Shown piece by piece: positions 8,431 through 21,076 of a stretch of DNA of 64,000 bases. Under the pieces are notes generated by a model. That model saw only the letters and a program-made list of their open reading frames with translations. It did no database searches and was not told where the DNA came from. How positions within the stretch are numbered: position 1 is the stretch's first letter; each line of letters begins with the position of its first letter. The translations under genes and the position numbers were made by a program. Source of the DNA: Cryphonectria parasitica EP155 (lineage: Eukaryota; Ascomycota; Sordariomycetes; Diaporthales; Cryphonectriaceae); NCBI RefSeq assembly GCF_011745365.1, contig NW_024468909.1:4712001-4776000 (forward strand), read 5' to 3'.

Positions 8431-11400
8431 GATTACTGATGCGGAGTAAGGAGAGTCGTACGGTTCAACGGAGAAGAATAAATTTTATGTTAAGTGTCGG
8501 GGTGAGATGCTTGACCTATCATTAATTGTATGACTTGGAATCCACAATCAGCCTTCTGGGACTACAATACAGAGTAATAACAGGGGAAGCGAGAACGTTA
8601 TAAAGCTTGAGGTTCTTTGACTGTGCCCTTATCCTCGCCGCTCCTTTGACCCGCCCCCCCGGCAGCAAAGAGCGCGTACCCCGAATAGTGCATGTCCGTC
8701 TGACAAAGTCACGCACAATGACGAAATGGACATACGAAAACCTGCATCATCCTATCCGGACGTAATCCCCCGAAGAGCTGGCTTGTGAGACTGGATTAGT
8801 TGGGCCAATTGAGGCGGAGGACATCCTTCATCAGACCGTTCGACTTGCTGACGGCTACTTGGCAGATTGAGAAGAGGGTGTTATAGGGTGGTCATGCTTG
8901 CTTGATTTACGCGCCTTCGATAGAGACAATATGGGGCCAAAAACAGCAAGATTTCACTCTTGTCATCGTGATCGGAATCGGACGCCACTACCTATATCAG
9001 GGAGGTGAATTGAAGGACGAATCTTTGTGAGGGCTGTTGCTTCGCCAATGGAAGACCTCCGCTTCACTTCTCAAGTGACCTTCCCTTACCAGGCCAATCT
9101 GCTTTCTGTGTGGCCAAGATGAGTGCTGCTCCTGTTCCCGGGCTTGATGATGGCCCTTGTCGGCGTTATCTTTACGGAAAGGGTCGCAGGCCCCAGGACC
9201 TTGCGATTGTTGGATTTAACACAGATCAACCTGTCGCGGCTGACCATCATAGGCAATCTGATGAAAGATACATCGTCGGTTCCTTCGGACAACGAGACCT
9301 CTCGTATGCGACAGCTAAAAGGAGTGACCACTCCCAGCTGACTGGAAACGGCTGTGGCCTATATAGCTGCGTAAAACGGTCGGACTCACACATCTCGAAG
9401 CTGGTGAATCACGACGAGTGCGTCGTACGCAAAAGTCAGCTATTCCAGCCGTGTCATGTCCATCTCATACTTCAGGTCCTGTGCCTCGATTTCTGCATCC
9501 CACTGAGAAGCAGCAGTGGTAGCAGTGGGACAGCACCATTACTGCTCGTTGGGCCGCCCAGTTGGCTTGGTGTCCTAGCCTGGTCTGTTAGGCAAGGCGA
9601 CGCCGGGCCTCTCTTGCTTGTGGCGACCACCGCATCCATGGGTACGAACATCAGGATGACAGCCTCATCCTCCTCTTGTCCATCTTGACCATACCTTGTA
9701 TGGCCACGGTCTGATTCAGTCAGAGTTGAGATGCGATGGTACATGTGAGAAGAGGGACCTGCGTTTATCAAGAAGTCTGTTCGGCTACTGTGGAAGCTCT
9801 CAACGGGACAGTCATGATGTACCTATACCATAAGCGTCCACAAATCCATGGTAAATACGCAGCAAGAGGGGCGATCTGCAGAAACCCCGGAGCCACGAGC
9901 TACTGGCGGTTATTTGAGAAAGAAAAGGCAGGAAGCACACACTGCAAACCAAGCCTTACTTGTAACTGGGTGCTGTCCTCGAGGTGATACCCTTTCAAGC
10001 AACAACAGCTTCGATACATGGTTAACACTTGGAAGTCGAGCAGAGAGCTCCATGGCGGCCATACACAACTTTTGACAGGCAACGTCAACCAAAAAAAACC
10101 TTTCTTATTGGAAAGGAGAGAGAATGCCACAACCTTATGGACTTTCGATGGAGCCCAGCCAGACAGCAGGGCCTCCTTTACATTTAGACCTGCGGTCATG
10201 CTTTCTGATTGAGTGAGCGAAGAGCTTCATGATCTTCCTCAATATAATAATTCCCTCACAGAAAAGTCGTACCCGCTCAAGATACACCTTACAGCAAGAA
10301 AACACGTCTCAAGGGATCATCCTAGAGATCTTAGCCTTTTTCTCTAGCAGGTGTTGCTTGTATATCAACGTGCAACACCCTTCGCCTTATCCTAAGATCC
10401 CAACAAATCTCCAAGAGGAACGTTGAGGATGATCAGAATCGCCGGGAAACTTGAGAATAAGGGAGCAGGGAATGTACCGCACAGAAAGGCCGACAATGAA
10501 GACTCGCCGACGAGCCAAGGACTTTCACTTCTGCTGGATCTTCGGTTCTCAGGGGGATTTCCAGGACTACGGGGTGAATTCCTGGTATCGCAACTTTGCA
10601 GAAGTTCCCCTTCGAAGCGCTAGCCACATAGGACCGTCACGTTCTCCGTCCCAAGGTCAAGATGGATCGTCAAAGACACGAACCAGGTAAGATCACCAGG
10701 GTCTGAGCGGCGGTGAGTTCCTCTCAAGGTGAGGCTTACATCCCACGTCCATCACTTCATGTCTTGGGAGGTCGATCAGTTCCGCGGTAGCCATGGAGAT
10801 GCCACGAGTTGTACTTCAGATTGAGACTATATCCTCTTTCAAAGGGACGTTTGTTTATACATGGTATTATGGTAGGAAAAATGGATTGCTGAGGATCAGT
10901 TCCTAGAAAATGATATGACTGGGTACTGGCAGGAGAGCCTCGACGCTGACGTCGTGGGTATAATCCTCTCTACACCTCTGCTGCAGACACTCGACGCCAA
11001 GTATGGTATTTCAAAGCTGAGTAATATATGACTGCTCAGTGTTCACGCTCACCTTTCAGTTGTCCACTTCCGATATGTGGCGTGGTGAAAGTATAGCGAA
11101 ATGGCATTGCAAACTGGGAGTATCGGACCGACTTCGACCTGCTGGGAAAAGAAGAAAGGCTGCGAGGTGGTTCCGGTGTTTCGAAGCTCGCAGCCGAAAA
11201 GAAAGTCACCGCATGCGAGCTTACTAGGAGGGAGGCAACCAGGCACTGATATCCCATATCGCCTTGTGCGAATCTACACAGGAACACAAGCGAAGATCGT
11301 TAAGGGGGCGTCACAGGGGTTTGAGCAGCTGGCGCAAACGCGTACCGGAAACTTTTCTGACGTTTTGAAGCCCGCAAGGAAAAATGTAAAGCCCTTGTCA

Positions 11401-13491
11401 GTGACCCGCACTGTTCCCCAGACACATGCATGCAGCAGAAAACCTCGGGATTATGTTGGGAGGCCGAGAGCCTGGATGTTCACAAATTACTCTGTACATC
11501 TCCGTACGGACATGCAAACCCTTTTTGGAGCAGGCCGACGATTAGAAGGCGGATGTGTCAGACCAGTGGAACCTCAGACTCGCTGCACCCGCAGCCAATA
11601 AAGTCACCCCCCAGGAGACCTGAACGGTTTATAAAAAGATTGTGGCCCACAGTGGTACACGTAGTAAGTGACTGTGGAGAAGCTTTTCTTCTATTTTTTT
11701 CTTCTTTTTTTCCCTCACATACATATGCTTTTCTTTTTTCAAAAAAGAAAAAGATTCGAACGTCCTCGTGAGCAGGCCTGAAGCGAGCTGGGCGTGGGGA
11801 AAGGCGGAAGTTTGGGTCAAATGAAGGTGCTGAGGCTGCCCTGCCGCACATGCTCTAACTAATATGGGAAGTGTATGCGACGAGCATGCGACATGTCACC
11901 TCTGGCAGAACAACGCACACTTTGTTCAAGTCCGTACAATGTACGTCAAACCGGCACTCTCCTCTACTGCATTGACCCCTTTTGCCTGGTTGTGCTTAAG
12001 AATGTGGTCTCAGATTTTTGTGCTGCACAACTACCTCTCCGCGGTGAGGAACCAACTGCCCGGAAGTCACGGCAACAGACAAAACGTCTTAAGAGAGACA
12101 CAGTGATATTTTTATATATCAATTTTCAGAATCAGGGTTTTATAGAGGGTGAGATGAGACCTCTTTCGAACCGTAGGGGCAATGGACCCTGAACGATAGT
12201 TTTTCAAGGTATTTGGTTTATGTATTCTAGATTATGCTAAGTAAAGTACTTGAGCAGTAGGGAAACAAACAGGGATCCAAGAATAGTGAATTGATGTTTC
12301 TGAGACCATAGAATTAAGGAAGAACAAACATAGATCAGAATTTTCTTTTTAATGCCTACTAGCAATGTGTCTCACTTGACAACATATGAGATTGAGGGAC
12401 TTTTCTCATCTTCTGGTGAAACAGGATGTTGATGCTACTGTCTGGCACTCTGATGGTTTGAGTGGTGGTCGGCCCAAATTATGGCATCCACCAATTGCAT
12501 CTAAGTACTTCAGTAGTATGGTACTTGTTTCCAGCACCGGCCACAGGAGTACCTATCATAGTATTGTGGTACCAGGGTACCTGATATTTTTGATGAAATA
12601 GAAAAGTCCAGCCTGATAGCGAGTTGGGGACCTTCATTGTAGCTGCTTGTGCCGGCACTCAAGTGAACTACAAGAAAAAGAGTCCCATTCAGACAGCATT
12701 GATAGACCATGAGAAGGCAAGGTTCGCATGGTCCTGCACAGGTGGCCGAGATAAACAATCAGACATGCATGGTTCCCGTGTGGGTCATCGTATTGGAAAT
12801 GGTGTAGCATGTGTAGGAAGGTACATGATCAGGGTCCTTAGGTTCAGAGGAAGCACGGGCCAGTCCCCCCCCGGAAAGAGTGGATCTCACCATGGGATAA
12901 AACTTCCGTGGTGGGGCCTTCCTTCTCCATGTGCTCCATCACAAGAAAGCTTGCCATCTCTTCCCACCCACAGCTCTCCACCTTGCCTGCTCCCTCACCA
13001 GGAACAGCCACCCACGACGCGAGGCACACGGAAGCCCTCACTTGCCTCACAACCTATCCGGTGACCAGATCACAACCTTTTCAGATTTGTGGCGCCTGGG
13101 GGGTCACTGCCGGCTCCCCACATCCTGCGAATCCGGACCCAGTCCAGCCCACAGGATTACCACTTTGCAATTCTGCTCTGATCGCCATCAAACGGACAGC
13201 ACCCTCTGGATCCCTCCTACCCCTCGCAGGAGGAATGGGAGAAAATTCCAGCAGTCTGACAGCCTTCTACTAATGTCCATTAGGACGACGTTGGACTATC
13301 ATGGCGCATCCCAGGAACAATAGTCAGGCTTGCCACGTGAGGCCAAGCAGCCCTCGACGGCCCAGGATCGCAGAGACGTTGAGGATCCTGGCTTCGCATA
13401 CTGAGCACACCGCGTCACGTCAGTGGGGTCTACCGACGATCTGTATACATACTAAGGCAGTAGCCTCGTCTACTGTATGCAAGTAGGACTG
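8431..13491. other. Long interval without a confident gene
   Basis: About 5 kb. It starts with the presumed promoter of the cysteine-repeat gene. It holds one copy of the dispersed 84-bp element (9309-9392). A possible minus-strand terminal exon lies at 9440-9502 after a CTTCTCAG acceptor. At 10451-10906 open, splice-compatible frames occur on both strands. Open frames at 9110-9688 (+) and 11101-11601 (+) have no recognisable motif. Nothing here could be assigned a function. Confidence 0.4.
9309..9392 (-). repeat. Dispersed 84-bp element, copy 1
   Basis: It matches 55390-55471 in inverted orientation, with three substitutions and one 2-base indel. It contains the palindrome GGAGTG-AC-CACTCC and a CTATATA motif. 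Flanks do not match beyond about 9309 and 9392. It may be a relic of a short non-autonomous mobile element or a copied promoter core. Orientation is given so that it reads the same way as the plus-strand copy at 55.4 kb. Confidence 0.85.
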
Positions 13492-13968
13492 TTACGACGT
13501 AGTGACAGACAGGTCTGCTGCTGGTGGTATTGGCACCAGCTTGTCGGTAGCGCTTCCCAGCAGGGTTCCAATCACGAAGGACAAAAGTACAACGCCAGTC
13601 AGTGGCCCTCTTCCTCGAGTCGAATGCACCCACTTGCCTGTGCTCTCCGAAAGACCGTATGCTGCCTCTCTGAAGTCTGCTCTATTCCTCAATTGGCGGC
13701 CCCGTCTCCAAATAATCGGCAGAATCTTGCCGATCTCGAGTGGCAGGAATACAGCGTTCGGATGATATTGTCACCGTATGGTTTTATGTTGCTCAGCAGC
13801 TTTGGAAGACCCCCGACGAGGACGAACGAGATGGTTACAGGACCATCAGCAATCTTGATCCTGACTGGTCGCAGTCATGCCGCCTGTCTAGCCTCTCCAC
13901 GGTTTCCATTACGGCCCTCCAAGACACGCAAACACACTCTTGCAAATGCCGAGGAGCCGCCTCAACAT
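13492..13968 (-). CDS. Possible small membrane protein, three exons, 113 aa
   Basis: Exons on the minus strand are 13913-13968, 13753-13860 and 13492-13669, with introns of 52 and 83 nt. The donors are GTAATG and GTATTC and the acceptors GTCAG and CTTCAG. Phases close to 114 codons. The product opens MLRRLLGICKSVFACLGGP, continues with a moderately hydrophobic VTISFVLVGGLPKLL, and has a convincing membrane segment GVVLLSFVIGTLLG near the C-terminus. I do not recognise it. The donors are weak and the start could be internal: minus-strand open stretches at 13969-15037 may hold upstream exons. The gene model is tentative. Confidence 0.35.
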
Positions 13969-15507
13969 TGGTCTTCTTCTCGTGGGGGGGGGGGGGTTCC
14001 TTTTCTTTTTCTTTCGAAGGATATTGCAGAGCCCACATCCCGGAGCCAACATCCTCACTCGATCCACTGGTAGGATCTTCATACGTCTAGCTGTTTGCAA
14101 GGACCAGCACCACACTGCTTGAAAACGATCAGGCATCATACAACATTGGATCCAGGCTGAGATGAATACCCACATTCTGCAATGTGCCCCTTAGGGTTTG
14201 CAGCTTAACTACAACTATCGAGTGTGATTCGCGTCGACCAGGGGATGTTGACATCGACCGGTAGTTGGGTTTTTTCTTCTTCTTTCTTCATCAAACACCT
14301 GGGCCTGCTCACCATGAGATTCTGGCCGCCTTCCAACTAAACTTCCGCAGGGCTCGCGTCGTTGCGTCTCTACCTTGGCTCATAGTATCAGTGCAGGTGA
14401 CCAGACAGGTATGGGATGAACAGCCAAGAAGCTGTCGTCACGATTCTCACTGCGTCGAGCCAGTGCGCCCATACCTCGCAACATAACCCCGCGTCTAGTG
14501 CGAAATGCACAGTCCTCCACGACATGGCGGCTGCACTCGCGAGGCAGCTCGTGTCGCAAAGCTGCGAGACGGGTGTCTCTCTTCATTATGATCCCCGCAC
14601 CCACACAATTCGCCCGGCCGAGCGGCCGACTGTCGATTTCAGAGGAGAACACCACCTTGCCCTGCCGTACCGGGGACCAACATTGGCCCTTCCAGTGCAC
14701 CATCCGCTCAACAACAGCGGGTATCCCGGCCCTGGTTTCCCAAACCTCCACCCCACCCCTTGCTCGTGTAAGGGATGGATTAGATCAACCTAGCAAGCCC
14801 CTTGCCATACACACCACCCTCATAGCTCAGGCTTTTTGTATAGGTATGGTAAGTTGCTCCTCGATTTTCGTACTTTGCCAGAATTGACTGGACTTTTTTA
14901 CAAAAAGCCTTCTCCTTCCTCGTACCTGCCCCATCCCCCCCAATCCCCTCCACAGAGTTTGTGGTGGAGACGAGAAAACAAACCCGTGAGAGACCAATTT
15001 CCTCGTTTCTTGAAACCTCGATCTGCCTATACCTCACCTATTCTCCAAACCGTCTGATTTACTGGCGGCACTGGACGAGTACGCGCGGATACGTCTGTGT
15101 CCCGTCCTCGACACTTGTCTGAGCAGGAAACATTGCTTTTCTCGCGCTCAGGGCCTCTGGGCTATTTATCCCCCGTCATAACACCGCATCTCTCCATTTA
15201 CGCCACAAAGGGAGCACAGGCACCAAGTATCCTCGGGAGTTCAGATCATCGACAATTTCCTGCATTTTAACTGCTCCAAACCATCGTCCTCATCACCGCA
15301 CAACAAAACCATTGCATACTATTTTGCAGCTGCGTTATGGGCTGAGTCTACTCAAGAGCCAAATATTGCGAGGACATCAACGAAACCTCCTGCGACGTTA
15401 CTGGTTGGCGTGGTCTGATCCAGGCCTGTGAACCAGAATTAAGACCGCCAGACCCGATATATATCCTCCCTTTCCATTTCGCAAGCGACCCGAACCACGA
15501 AGCCAAG
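13969..15507. other. Upstream region of the GPCR; possible minus-strand exons
   Basis: The right part should be the 5' region of the GPCR. On the minus strand, open frames without a proper ATG lie at 14780-15037 and 14380-14751. A short ATG-initiated frame ending at a GTGAGC donor lies near 14310-14385 (MSQGRDATTRALRKFSWK...). They could be exons of one gene continuing to 13492, but I could not join them consistently. A G13 run is at 13984-13996. Confidence 0.35.
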
Positions 15508-17216
15508 ATGTTGACCGACGATCTTACCGAGGCCGAACTCAATGTGTTCACCGTCCTCGAACGGGCAGCGTCGGTGGCTTCTTTGCTCGGCTGCGTCGTC
15601 ATCATCGTGACGTTTAGCTTTTCGAAAAGTTTCCACAAGCCTATCAATCGCCTAGTTTTCTATGCCTCATTGTCAGTTCACCTTTCCACCCTTTTCCCAT
15701 CTCCTCGACGATCCGCAGGTCCGCCTGGCGTAAACAGTGGATGGTGTTGCACATCCTGCCTATGTGTCTCTCGTCACGTCGTTCCAATTGATTCACTGCC
15801 GCTGACTCTTGATATGGACTTTATAGAGGCAATGCAATGACCAATGTCGCAACCCTCATGGCCAGGACGTATGTGGGTGACTCAGGCTCGGCAGGCTGCC
15901 AATTGCAAGGTTTCCTGATCCAGATGTAAGTCACACTCTGTCCATCCAGCCGTTTGTGCGTCGCGGCGTTAAACTGACACTGAGAATTTGATTTAGGTTC
16001 ATGCCTGCAGATGCCTTCTGGACATTGGCCATGGCCGTGAATGTCTATTTGACGTTCTACCGCAAGTACGATGCCCAGAAATTGCGGAGGATGGAGATAC
16101 CATATCTCCTTTCTTGTTATGGGCTGCCATTCATTATAGCCATAACATACATCTTTGTTCAGACCCCCAGCAAGGGCCGGATGTACGGCAACGCCACGAT
16201 CTGGTGTTGGATTCAGCAGTCATGGGATGTTTGGCGAATCGCCACCTTCTATGGACCTGTGTGGTACGGCACATTGTTCCTCAAGCCCTAAATGACCGAG
16301 TCAGTGAGTACCGACAAGCTGACACTACCACAGGGTGGCTATCGTCGCAACCTTTTTCATCTACATCCGTGCTGGACGTGAGATCTACCGCAAGCACCAA
16401 CAGCTCAAGGATCTAAACTACACATCACACTACGAGCCCGAGCCTCTGCCGATGAACGAGGTGGCCAACAGCAAGACGACCGAAGTCTCTGTGACCGTGA
16501 CCAGCGCTGGGGAGGCTATCGACCTCGCACCGCTCGGTATCAACATGAACAAGCACGACTCGATCTCCGGACATTCCCTTGGCGACCCGTCTCCGTACTC
16601 CGTCTCCATCAGCGCCAAGCCTCAGCCCGCGGCCGAGTCTAGCACGGCGGCGGCAGCAGCTAACACCAGCAGGGTGAGCACGTACGGCGCACAGCAGGGA
16701 CAGGGGCAGGGCTTCCAGATGCCAGGGCTGCCGAAGCTGCCCTCACGGCGCAAGATCACGCTAGATGCGCACAACGCCGCGTGGAGCTACACCAAGGTGG
16801 CGCTGCTCTTCTTCACGGCGATGCTGGTGACGTGGATCCCCTCGTCCTTGAACCGGCTGTTCAGTCTGGCGGAGGCGGGCCAGATCAACCTGCCGCTCGA
16901 GTACATGTCCGCATTCGTGCTCCCTCTGCAGGGCTTCTGGAACGCCGTCATCTACGTCATCACAAGTTGGAAGGCGTGCAAGTCCTTCCCCGACGACGTG
17001 GCCTCGCACTGGAGTGGGTCGTCGTCATCGTCGTCGTCGTTGAAGATAATCTCTGGGATGAACGGCAGAGCCCATCATGGCGGTGGGAGGGAGAGGGAGG
17101 ACAGTGGAGATGCTACTGGAAGAGGAGGTTCGTATGGGAAGAGCTCCAAGAACGCAAGCGAGACGGAGAGTATGGAAGAGTTGGCGGTCCGGAGCCAGTC
17201 GATTTCCTCATGTTGA
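15508..17216 (+). CDS. cAMP-receptor-like G-protein-coupled receptor
   Basis: Seven-helix plasma-membrane receptor of the fungal cAMP-receptor-like/Git3-related group, expected to signal through a heterotrimeric G protein. Exons are 15508-15671, 15827-15925, 15997-16263 and 16334-17216, giving 470 residues. Helices are visible at about 20-38 (ASLLGCVVIIVTFSF), 50-68, 90-108 (PADAFWTLAMAVNVYLTFYR), 124-142, 169-188, 330-350 (ALLFFTAMLVTWIPSSLNRL) and 369-388. The cytoplasmic loop between helices 5 and 6 is very long, about 140 residues, rich in Ser, Ala, Gln and Gly. The tail has a Ser run and ends in polar residues. The DAFWTLAMAVNVY segment is typical of this class. Introns 2 and 3 have CTGAC branch sites; intron 1 has an unusual GTCAGT donor. 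The ligand is unknown. Confidence 0.9.
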
Positions 17217-20200
17217 GGGGAAAAGAAAATATTTTTTTTATAAAAAAAAAAAGAAGAAAAAAAGAGGAGGAAGGGGAAAAAAAAAATCAATAATTCATTT
17301 TGGTCTCGGGAGACGAATGTACGACGACACTTGTCTGTGTTTTTACCACGTAATCTTCTACATACCCCCCCCTTTGCTTCCAAAAAGAGCGCGCAGAGCC
17401 TATCTTTCGCAATAACATGCCATCAACAATTCATTCCTTTTCGAAAACGTGACTGAATGGTCTCTACATGCGATGCTTGTCTTTCTGTCTCTCTCTATAC
17501 CATAATACTTGACGTTTGCGACTTGAGCAGTTGGAAGGGGATGCTCACACACCCTCACTCGTAGTTTCGCAGGAACAGTAAACTCAGAGAGCGGGATGTG
17601 ACCCCCAGTGTGAGCAATCCTCCCGTCGTGCTGCTGACGCAGGTGGGTTACATCCACGCATCACCACTATCGCCTTCCCTGTCCGCCTTGCATATTCTAC
17701 CAGACTATAGTACTAGTACAGTACTGTGTCTTGTTTCATCCCTGTTTTTCTTTTTTTTCTTTTTCTTTCTTTCTTTCTTTCTTTCCTTCTTCTTGCCCCT
17801 GCGTCATGCATGCATCATGTATGTGCACTGCGGAAGGTGCTCACACTTTGGGTGCATACCACCACCTCTCCGTCCTAGGTAGGTTCAAGCTCACGTGGGC
17901 TACTGCTATGTCCTTTACGCATGTCCTGTCCTTCGTGGCTCGTCACACGCTCTGTTTGGGAAAAGTCATATCGCTTGTTTGGGAAGATTTCTACGCTACT
18001 ACGTACAAAGAATATGGACCTCGCACGGATCGCAACCCACCTAGGAGTCGGTCGATTTACAAATGTCGACTCAGGAACCGAGGCAAGTGCCGTTGAATCA
18101 GGTAAGCCGACATGAATACTCATTACAATTACCCCTGCTCGTTGCTCTCGCCGCCTTCATTTCCAAGAGACCTAAAAGGTCTCACATCAAGCCCCCAAAC
18201 TGGGGTTGTTTGCAACTTTCTGCCTCTCATGGGCCGCTCTACTACGAATTTTGTCTATCATTTAGCCCGGTCGATCCGTGAACGAGTGACTTTTGATTAT
18301 CGAGCATCTTTCTCTGCGGGCGCTCATTGATTCGAGCCTTCTTATTCATACTGAGGCACTCCGCGGTTTCTCTCTGCCCATGGCTTGCTATCTTGGGCTC
18401 TCTCTCCACTGCGAGTCAACACCCCCGCACCCAAATCGTCGGGTCGGGGGTAGGAGAGAGACTTCGAGTCCGGGGTGGTGGGGGTGGAACAGTAGAGGAC
18501 CCTCTTGGCGCGTGTGTCCCCTTTTTTGGGTCCACCCTCCAAAAGAGTGATGAACTCTTTTTGCCTCCCGGTGGGAGAAAGAGTTTCAGACACCTGCCTT
18601 AGGTCCGCACCTTGGAACGCCACTATGAGCAAGGCTATAACGCTTGTGAGAAGGTTTGAATGTGGCCCGACCTGACAGACGGCCCTCGTTGATCTTGAGG
18701 CGACCTCCACCAGGCCTCGTCCATGCCGTTCGTCCGTCGTGGTCATTACGCATCCTGTGGGACCTCCCCCCCCCCCCCCAAACAAACAAGCAAGCCAAGC
18801 TATGAGAGATCTTCTCGGCTTGCCTCTCTCCCGCGCTGGTCATTTCTCTTCAAAATGGAGGAGGATCGTCGTTTGACCGATGAGAGCCCTGGAGACGGAA
18901 TTTTAGTTTGGCTTTTCTTGTGTCTATGGGGACCAACTTCTTTCGGCTTCGTCTCCCCCTCCCTTACTTTCTCTTATTTGAACCAGGAGCAGACCCTGCA
19001 ATCAGACCACGACTTGTGACTTGAGAAAAGACGGTACCGCGCCGACTGTGCCGCATTCTAGGACCAGAGACGTTGATGGACAAGCTGCAAGGTGGTGGTA
19101 CACAGCCGTTCACGCTGATCTTATCTATGCACGATTACTTAGTCGTCCCAATTCAGAAGTGACAGCCTGGGACCACCAGCCCGCTCCGGACTAGACTGCT
19201 GTTGCTGACCCGGGGCCTTCTACGTTTCAATCGTCTCTAATTACAACCGTGCGGTGATGTGGCTTACTCCTCTGGCACACTTGTCGGGATGACAAAAGAA
19301 AGAATAAAAAAACAGGGGGGATGACGGACAACCCCCCGCCCCTCTCCCATTGGTGACAACTGTTGGTCTCATCGAACGTTCCTGCAGCAGCGGAAATTAG
19401 GCGCACGCTAGCAAGCAACCACGGCACGCGTCGCTTCAACCTATCAAGATAGAGAAGCTTTATGTGCTAAGTCCCCCAAGTATTGATGTGATGAGTACAC
19501 AGTACTATGGCTAAATAAGACAGGCTCCCCAGGCATCTCGTCCTGGCTCAAAGCGTGTGGCATTCATTGTCGGACGATGAATCGCACCGGTATCAAAGCC
19601 AGCAGTCAGAGCGGGCAACAGCCGCACCACGTGAGGGAAGGATGATGCTGGCCAAGGAAACCTGCCAGGGCGTGCTTGACAAGGCAGGGGAGTTTGGGTG
19701 GGAAGGGGCAGGGGGAGAAGACCTGCCGAAGGATCAGGCTGAGGTTGGATAGGGCAGGTACGAAAGAAAAGTAGAGACCCCTGACGGCGACAACCTAGGG
19801 AATTTGGGGTACTGATTGCGTGGAGAGAGAAACAAAGGAGGTACAGCCTGCGACGTCGCGTTCAACATCCCTCTCATCTTTCTCTTTCTCTCGCAAGCAG
19901 GACCCAATGAACAGGTAAAGGTCAACTGCACCCGGTGCTAGTGATCGATCAGGTAGTCCGCCGACACCGAAGACTGCGACAGGGCCAGCCAGTCGCTGCT
20001 GAGCCACCGCCACCTTTGCGAACCACCATCACCCCTCCTCTTTCAACTTGTACATCGATCGGATGCGTTCAACGTCGAACCTATGATCGATCCACCGAAC
20101 CATTTTGAATACACCATAAGAGGAGTCACAGGCACCAACGATCCTTCACCAGATGTCGATATCGTGGGAGGAGAGGATCGTTGTTGAGCGGTAGTGCGTG

Positions 20201-21076
20201 CTACTGCAGGTATGGTATGGCGTCTCCTAGCTTAGAGGTGTGGTAGATAAGCAAGTGCTAAGTAGTCTCTTGCTTCGTCATGGTTGCACCGGCCCTTCTC
20301 AAGGGCCAGGCATGGCACGTGGAACGCGGAGATGGCGTCCTCGTTGACAGGAGGCCTGAGCGTGTACGCCCCATTCCAGGGGTTTTGTTGGGTTGAATTG
20401 CGACGACGGACGCTACAGCAGCTGGGCTCGGTCTTTGCGGAGATCGAAGCTGGACCAATGATGGCCAGGTAGGACGACTCTCTTTCGGTCAACGAGATGA
20501 CCACACCGACTCGCTCGACCAATCTGGTCTATCGTTTCTCTCACTAGGAAAGGTAATAGATGGCAGAGCAGAGCGGCAAGGATTCGAAGAACTCGTGAAC
20601 TTACTCAGATTATGGTCATCCTCATCTTTGACAGTGTTCAGAGATGGACAGATGTCTGTGCTGGTTGATCATCAGCTCAGGAGAATTGGCACAACATAAC
20701 GGCATGGAACAGGTCAAGCAAGAAGGTACCACTGGATGAAGAAACCCGTCTCTTCATTGACTCGTCTCAAGGTGGTGCTGTACGCCCATAGGGTATCTCC
20801 TCCACGAAACAACTCCTGTTAACGCCACTTGGTTGTGATTATCATGGTTGAAGATGCTCAAGATTTCCATCTGTTCATCCATCTAGTCCAATGCACTCAG
20901 CCCAGGTATTGCAGCCGGCGATGTGTAGCCTAGAAGAAGAAACCTTTAGACAAGGGGACCGAGAAGTTTGAACGCAAAAAGAAAACTAAAGCATCTATCT
21001 CTGTGTCTCTCTCTGTGTTTGTGTGTATTTGCTCTTACACCATCCCGGCAGACCAAGCATTTACACATACACTCAC
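17217..21076. other. Long interval without a confident gene
   Basis: The left end (17217-17300) is A/T-run-rich 3' flank of the GPCR. Other simple sequence includes T-rich runs at 17740-17790 and C14 at 18766-18779. At 18063 an ATG opens a 13-codon stretch ending at a GTAAGC donor. On the minus strand, 20232-20522 is open without an ATG and is preceded by a GTAAGT donor about 80 bases upstream; both could be gene fragments. I assign nothing. Confidence 0.4.

Noticed and set aside
9309..9392. The dispersed element as a 5S rRNA, tRNA or hammerhead ribozyme
   Set aside because: It lacks tRNA arms and 5S landmarks, and although CTGA and GAAAC motifs occur they are not separated by a stem II as a hammerhead requires.
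9110..9688. 192-codon plus-strand open frame
   Set aside because: It starts in unremarkable sequence, runs straight through the dispersed 84-bp element and has no motif; the frame is most likely accidental.
11101..11601. 166-codon plus-strand open frame
   Set aside because: No recognisable domain, no neighbouring splice-consistent exons; cannot be supported.
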